Positions 59,970 to 64,000 of a DNA stretch of 64,000 bases are shown here, one piece after another. The stretch spans positions 1-64,000 of the forward strand of contig NZ_JAGQCU010000009.1 of assembly GCF_024346355.1 (NCBI RefSeq), given 5' to 3'. The stretch comes from Cyanobium sp. ATX 6A2 (GTDB lineage: Bacteria; Cyanobacteriota; Cyanobacteriia; PCC-6307; Cyanobiaceae). Under the pieces are notes generated by a model, which ran no database searches, was not told the origin of the DNA, and saw only the letters and a program-made list of their open reading frames with translations. Each line of letters begins with the position of its first letter. Position 1 is the first letter of the stretch. A program made the translations under genes and the position numbers.

Positions 59970-61799
59970 GTGACCCAGGCTCCAGCCCTCACGGTGGCCC
60001 TGGTGGGCATGCCCAACACCGGCAAGTCCACCCTCTACAACCGCCTCACCGGCGGCCATGCGGTGATCGCCAACTGGCCCGGGCTCACGGTGGAGCTGCT
60101 GCGCGGGGCGATGCCGGCCGACCGCCGGGGGCAGCGCTACACCCTGGTGGATCTGCCCGGCATCCACGACCTCAGCGGCAGCAGTGAAGATGAGGCGGTG
60201 GTGCAGCGCTTTCTGCGCCACACGCCTCCGGCGCTGCTGCTGGTGGTGGTGAACGCCAGTCAGATCGCCAATCAGCTGCGCTTCGTGCTGCAGATGCGCC
60301 AGCAGGGGTTTCCCATGGTGGTGGCCCTGAACATGAGCGATGAGTCGAGACAGCTGGGCATCGGCATCGACCACCAGCGGCTCAGCGTCGAGCTGGGCCT
60401 GCCGGTGCTGCCGATCAGCGCCAAGCGCAATCAGGGCATCCATGACCTGGTCGATGCCGTGCACCAGCTCGGCGAGCGGCTCCCCGCCGCCGCCCGGCCC
60501 CAGCCCGCTGATCGGCCCCAGGTCTGCGCGGAGGATCTCGATGCCCAGGCCGAAGCGCTGGCCGCCTCCGCCGTCACCATGCCGGAGCGGCTGATCAACC
60601 GCGGCACCCGCCGGGCGGATCGCCTGCTGATGCATCCCGTGGTGGGCCTGGTGGCCTTTCTGGGGATCGTGCTGGCGATGTTCCAGCTGCTCTATGCCGT
60701 GGGCGCGCCGCTGCAGGATCTGCTTGGCCACCTGATCGACCGGACCCAGACGGCCGTGCTGGAGCCGCTGCTGGCCGCTCTCGGTGCTCCGGAGTTTGTG
60801 CGCGGCTTTCTGGTGGATGGGGTGTGGCTGGGCGTGGGCACGGTGGCCACGTTCCTGCCGATCATCTTTCTCTTCTACGTGATCATGGCGGTGGTGGAGG
60901 ATTCGGGCTATCTGCCCCGCGCCGCCTTCCTGATGGACGGCTTCATGCGCTGGCTGGGGCTTGATGGCCGGGCCTTCGTGCTGCAGGTGATGGGCTTCGG
61001 CTGCAATGTGCCCTCGATCATGGGCACCCGGGTGATCCGGGATCGCGGCATGCGGCTGCTGGCCATGCTCTGCATTCCCTTCTCGCTCTGCCAGGCCCGC
61101 CTCACGGTGTTCATCTTCATGGCGGCGGTGTTCTTTCCGCGGCCCTGGTGGGCACCGGGCCTGGTGGTGTTCAGCTTTTACGTGCTCAGTTTCCTGGCGG
61201 CGGTGATCACCGGCCTGGTGTTCCAGCGCGCCTTCCCCAGCCGCGAGGCCTTCATTCTCGAACTGCCGCCCTATCGCTCCCCGAGCGTGGCCACGATCCT
61301 GCGCCGCGGCTGGACCTCGATGCTCAATTTCCTGGTGACCACGCGCGTGTTGATTGTGGTGGGGGCAGCGGCCATCTGGCTGCTCACCCACCTGCCGCCA
61401 GGGGCGGTGCAGGGCTCGGGCGACACCATCGCCGATGCCATCGGTGCGTTCTTCCAGCCCGTGCTGGGACCGATCGGCATGAATCCATCCCTCACCGTGT
61501 CGCTGTTTTTCGGCTTCATCGCCAAGGAGATCCTGCTGGGGGCGATGGCGGTGATCTATGCCACCAGCGAAACCGATCTGGGTGGTGTGATCAGCCAGAC
61601 GATCACCCCCCTGCAAGCCCTGAGCTTCATGACCTTCGTGCTGCTCTACACCCCTTGCCTGGGAACGGTGGCTGCCCAGTTGCAGGAATCAAAAAGCCGC
61701 AGGTTCACCCTGCTGTCCCTGGGCTGGTCGCTGGCTCTGGCCTGGATTCTGGCCTTTGTGGTGTTTCAGGGAGGGCGCTTGTTTCACCCTGTCGCCTGA
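59970..61799 (+). CDS. feoB: ferrous iron transporter FeoB
   Basis: 609 residues: N-terminal G domain (G1 GMPNTGKST, G3 DLPGIHDL, G4-like NMSD), GDI-like spacer, then two gate domains with about eight membrane segments (YLPRAAFLMD, GCNVPSIMGTR, and LYTPCLGTVAA). Shorter than the E. coli protein (773). GTG start. It imports Fe2+. Unlike the usual feoA-feoB operon, feoA is convergent here. Confidence 0.95.
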   Translation: MTQAPALTVALVGMPNTGKSTLYNRLTGGHAVIANWPGLTVELLRGAMPADRRGQRYTLVDLPGIHDLSGSSEDEAVVQRFLRHTPPALLLVVVNASQIANQLRFVLQMRQQGFPMVVALNMSDESRQLGIGIDHQRLSVELGLPVLPISAKRNQGIHDLVDAVHQLGERLPAAARPQPADRPQVCAEDLDAQAEALAASAVTMPERLINRGTRRADRLLMHPVVGLVAFLGIVLAMFQLLYAVGAPLQDLLGHLIDRTQTAVLEPLLAALGAPEFVRGFLVDGVWLGVGTVATFLPIIFLFYVIMAVVEDSGYLPRAAFLMDGFMRWLGLDGRAFVLQVMGFGCNVPSIMGTRVIRDRGMRLLAMLCIPFSLCQARLTVFIFMAAVFFPRPWWAPGLVVFSFYVLSFLAAVITGLVFQRAFPSREAFILELPPYRSPSVATILRRGWTSMLNFLVTTRVLIVVGAAAIWLLTHLPPGAVQGSGDTIADAIGAFFQPVLGPIGMNPSLTVSLFFGFIAKEILLGAMAVIYATSETDLGGVISQTITPLQALSFMTFVLLYTPCLGTVAAQLQESKSRRFTLLSLGWSLALAWILAFVVFQGGRLFHPVA

Positions 61800-61812
61800 G
61801 GCTGAGCCTCAG
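61796..61812. terminator. 17-bp palindrome over feoB and feoA stops
   Basis: CTGAGGCT-G-AGCCTCAG, perfect 8-bp arms. It covers the feoB TGA (61797-61799) and the feoA stop (61809-61811). As both RNAs could fold it, it may act as a bidirectional end signal; a one-base loop and no T-run make a standard terminator doubtful, and a protein site or cruciform is possible. Confidence 0.45.
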
Positions 61813-62030
61813 ACACTCACCTCCATCTCGGCGGCATGTTCGTGGCGGATCATGAATTCCATGATGCCGCAGGCCACATGCAGGATGCCTCCCGGCTGGC
61901 CGCGTCGCAGCACCTGAACCCGGGCTCCTGGCTTGATCCCGATCGCCATCAGGCGGGCCTGAATGCTGGGCTGCGAGGGCAGCGATTCAATGCAGATGGA
62001 ACAACCTGCTGGAGCGGCGCTCAGGGGCAT
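61809..62030 (-). CDS. feoA: FeoA-domain protein
   Basis: 73 residues: LMAIGIKPGARVQVLRRGQPGG and the following HVACGIMEFMIRHEHA form the SH3-like FeoA fold. Helps FeoB by an unknown contact. An N-terminal pair CSIC is extra and could bind metal. ATG start. Convergent to feoB and not upstream of it. Confidence 0.9.
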   Translation of the reverse strand: MPLSAAPAGCSICIESLPSQPSIQARLMAIGIKPGARVQVLRRGQPGGILHVACGIMEFMIRHEHAAEMEVSV

Positions 62031-62085
62031 GGACTGGGGTGATCTATGGCTTCACCCTAGGCGCATACCGTTGTGCGAAGCGGCC

Positions 62086-62688
62086 TCAGGCCAGCTTGGT
62101 GGTTTCGTGCTTGCCGTCGCTGAGTTCCCCGTCGATGAGCAGCAGGGCGGCGGGCTGGTTCTGGGCAAACCGCACCCGGCCCAGTAGATGGGCGAAGGTG
62201 TTTTCGGAGTTCACCTGGTTGTCCACCAGGGGGTCGAGGAACACGGTGGTGCGGGTGTCGCCCGCGCGCTCGGCCATGGCGTAGAGCTGCTGGAGCGAAC
62301 TGGTGACATCGGCTTCCATGGAAAAGGAGGCCGCCACGATCTCCTCCACGGAGGCCCAGGACTGGCGGGGAGCGGGGATGTCCTGGAGCACCACGGTCTG
62401 GCCCCGTGCAATCAGGTAATCGGCCACGGTGCCGGCATGCTCCTGCTCGTCCTGAGCCTCCTGCTTGAAGAAGTGGCCGAAGCCCCGCAGTTCCCGCTCG
62501 GCAAACCAGATGGCCATGGCGAAATAGGCCGCACTGGCCTGGCGCTCCATGGTGAGGTGCTGCTGCAGGGCCTCCACCAGCTCGGTTTCCATGGGCTGGG
62601 CCATGGCCCGGCCGGCTGGACCGGTGCTGATGCTGATCGCGGCTGAGGCGTTGGCGACTGGTGTGTTGGTGGCGTCGGGGGAGAGCAT
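62086..62688 (-). CDS. ftn: ferritin (SynFtn-like)
   Basis: 200 residues including a 30-residue Ser/Thr/Ala N-terminal extension (ISTGPAGRAMAQP), as in marine Synechococcus ferritins. The bundle: MERQASAAYFAMAIWFAERE, KQEAQDEQEHAG (ExxH), and RTTVFLDPLVDNQVNSENTF ... RVRFAQNQPAALLLID near the C-terminus, matching the SynFtn pattern rather than FtnA. A Fur-type box lies 96 bp upstream. An internal ATG at 62604 would give a standard 172-residue protein. Confidence 0.9.
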   Translation of the reverse strand: MLSPDATNTPVANASAAISISTGPAGRAMAQPMETELVEALQQHLTMERQASAAYFAMAIWFAERELRGFGHFFKQEAQDEQEHAGTVADYLIARGQTVVLQDIPAPRQSWASVEEIVAASFSMEADVTSSLQQLYAMAERAGDTRTTVFLDPLVDNQVNSENTFAHLLGRVRFAQNQPAALLLIDGELSDGKHETTKLA

Positions 62689-62783
62689 CGGACGAGGTAT
62701 GGGCAGGGTTTCGTGTACCAAATGTTACAGGCGTCTGTGATGGTTGGTGGGCTGATGGTGTGTGCGATTTCGACCACCGGATT

Positions 62784-62802
62784 GCAAATGATTCGCAGTT
62801 GC
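62784..62802. promoter_or_regulatory. Fur-type box upstream of SynFtn-like ferritin
   Basis: GCAAATGATTCGCAGTTGC, GCAA/TTGC ends. Matches 15 of 19 positions with the complement of the site at 34186-34204. Location 96 bp before the ferritin ATG fits a Fur-controlled promoter. Fur versus another family member is inferred. Confidence 0.5.
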
Positions 62803-62863
62803 CGCACTGGCCGACGTCCTTCGGCCCGGCGCGCTGGGGGGAACTGAATCTGTGTTGGATTCG

Positions 62864-63349
62864 TTAGTGTTGCCTGGGTATTTGATTGGTGCCAAACCAC
62901 TCCGGCAGGGCTTCGAAGCAGGCCGCGTTCTTCTCGTTTTCCCGGGCCTCTGTTTTCCAGCAGCAACTGCGACCGCCATCGCGCTTCAGCAGCAGCTCGT
63001 TGGCCCAGCCCCACACGAGCTCGGCGCTGGCTTCCATGCCCACGTTGGCCATCACGCGCAGATCCAGTGCCCCCTGTTCGTGCAGCTCCCGCCAGCTGGG
63101 CAGCAGGGGGTCGTCGGCACTGGCCAGAAAGGTGTGATCGAACTGGCCCGCCAGCCGCACCTCCAGGGCCTTGAGCCCGGAGAAATCCACCACGAAGCCG
63201 TTCTCATCGAGGTGGGTGGCCCGGAACCAGAAGCGGAAGCTGCGGCTGTAGCCGTGCACGAAGCGGCAGTGGCCGTGGTGGCGCCACTGGCGATGGGTGC
63301 AGGGGTAGCCGCTGAAGGTTTTGCTGCAGGTGTGCACCGGGGACGACAT
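62864..63349 (-). CDS. queD: 6-carboxytetrahydropterin synthase-like protein (QueD family)
   Basis: 161 residues: PCTHRQWRHHGHCRFVHGYS with the three zinc His (HxH ... H pattern HGHC/HGY), FVVDFSGLKALE, FDHTFL. Family of queuosine/pterin synthases; members of this cyanobacterial branch have a longer C-terminal part (KTEARENEKNAAC). Its ATG shares two bases with the hisIE ATG on the other strand (CATG at 63347-63350). Confidence 0.85.
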   Translation of the reverse strand: MSSPVHTCSKTFSGYPCTHRQWRHHGHCRFVHGYSRSFRFWFRATHLDENGFVVDFSGLKALEVRLAGQFDHTFLASADDPLLPSWRELHEQGALDLRVMANVGMEASAELVWGWANELLLKRDGGRSCCWKTEARENEKNAACFEALPEWFGTNQIPRQH

Positions 63350-64000
63350 GGGAGAAGATCGGGTCAGCGGCAGCGGCAGGGCCTTGCAGGCATCATTTCA
63401 GTCGTCCGATCCGGGTTTTCCGGATCCTGGCTTCATCGAGGCCCTGCGGTTCAACGAGGCCGGCCTGATTCCGGCCGTGGCCCAGGACTGGCTGGACGGC
63501 GCCGTGCTGATGGTGGCCTGGATGAACCGGGAGGCGATCGAGAGCACCTGCGCCAGCGGTGAGGTGCACTACTGGAGCCGCTCCCGCCAGGAGCTCTGGC
63601 ACAAGGGCGCCACCAGCGGCCATGTCCAGCGGCTGCGGAGCCTCCGCTACGACTGCGATGCCGACGTGCTGCTGCTCACGGTGGAGCAGAGCGGTGAGGT
63701 GGCTTGCCACACCGGCGCCCGCAGCTGTTTCTACGAGCAGGGGCGCGAGCCCAGTGCCGGTGGCCCTGGCGCCGCGCCACCGCCCGCCGATGCCTGCACC
63801 GAACTGATGCGGGTGATCGAGGGCCGGCGCAACCACCCAGAGCCGGGCAGCTACACCAACACGTTGCTGGAGGGGGGCGACAACCGCATCCTGAAGAAGA
63901 TCGGTGAGGAGAGCGCCGAATTCGTGATGGCCTGCAAGGACGATGAGGCCGGCGCCATCGCTGGCGAGGCCGCCGATCTGGTGTTTCACCTGCAGGTGGC
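63348..64000 (+). CDS. hisI: histidine biosynthesis HisIE, 3' end beyond window
   Basis: At least 217 residues. HisI half: GLIPAVAQDWLDGAVLMVAW, MNREAIEST, WSRSRQELWHKGATSG, YDCDADVLLL, CHTGARSCFY (zinc and metal ligands). HisE half begins at ELMRVIEGRRNHPEPGSYTN and GEESAEFVMA. Catalyses the second and third steps of histidine synthesis (phosphoribosyl-ATP to ProFAR). The start may be ATG 63348 or a later TTG; the first 20 residues are not conserved. The gene is cut by the window end. Confidence 0.93.
   Translation, partial: MGEDRVSGSGRALQASFQSSDPGFPDPGFIEALRFNEAGLIPAVAQDWLDGAVLMVAWMNREAIESTCASGEVHYWSRSRQELWHKGATSGHVQRLRSLRYDCDADVLLLTVEQSGEVACHTGARSCFYEQGREPSAGGPGAAPPPADACTELMRVIEGRRNHPEPGSYTNTLLEGGDNRILKKIGEESAEFVMACKDDEAGAIAGEAADLVFHLQV

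Noticed and set aside
1-64000. tRNA, rRNA, CRISPR arrays, integrases, transposases
   Set aside because: Gene-free stretches were read on both strands for cloverleaf features, regular direct repeats and transposase or integrase motifs; none was found, although small or degenerate examples could be missed by eye.

Overview
The window is very G+C-rich cyanobacterial chromosome, most like a Synechococcus/Cyanobium-type picocyanobacterium. The evidence is an ORF-dense layout, hemL for the C5 tetrapyrrole route, SLH-plus-beta-barrel porins, Fut-type iron transporters, a SynFtn-like ferritin, a QueD-like gene beside hisIE, and several uncharacterised families typical of this group. No rRNA, tRNA, CRISPR array or intact insertion sequence was seen. 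All calls come from reading the sequence; no database search was run.

Left end (1-4.2 kb): a toxin-antitoxin patch holding intact RHH/PIN, YefM/YoeB and MNT/HEPN pairs. Mixed in are remnants of a second Phd/PIN pair, a second nucleotidyltransferase and a restriction HsdR start. 4.2-19.4 kb is mostly housekeeping: VOC and MBL-fold enzymes, a Nif11-domain peptide, an unusual Nramp-like transporter, hemL, glcD, an alpha/beta hydrolase, xthA, and a compact five-gene run (conserved protein, DUF554, stand-alone M41-like protein, LarC, UPF0104) followed by a Fur-family regulator.

19.4-34 kb is an accessory region built on duplication. A DUF1622-DUF202 membrane pair occurs twice. A pair of small secreted proteins also occurs twice, with one copy degenerate. 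Between the copies lies a sulfatase module: AraC regulator, sulfatase, formylglycine-generating enzyme and a secreted HAD phosphatase. An SBF transporter, an MscS channel and two outer-membrane barrels follow.

34-44 kb is an iron-import island on the minus strand: binding lipoprotein, permease, ATPase, two tandem porins, a second binding protein and a second permease. One porin start overlaps the ATPase stop.

44-59 kb is a zinc/manganese/cobalt island. Four closely matching 15-bp Zur-like boxes precede znuA and a divergent four-gene operon, a COG0523 GTPase plus WD40 protein, znuCB, and a His-rich COG0523 GTPase next to zur. mntCAB is embedded between znuA and znuCB, and hupE sits behind a cobalamin riboswitch. 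The divergent operon (FAD protein, UPF0718 permease, TIGR03943 protein, propeller-like protein) is the best candidate for an undescribed system.

59-64 kb holds two ferritins, feoB facing feoA across a palindrome covering both stop codons, and queD and hisIE whose start codons overlap on opposite strands. hisIE runs off the end of the window.
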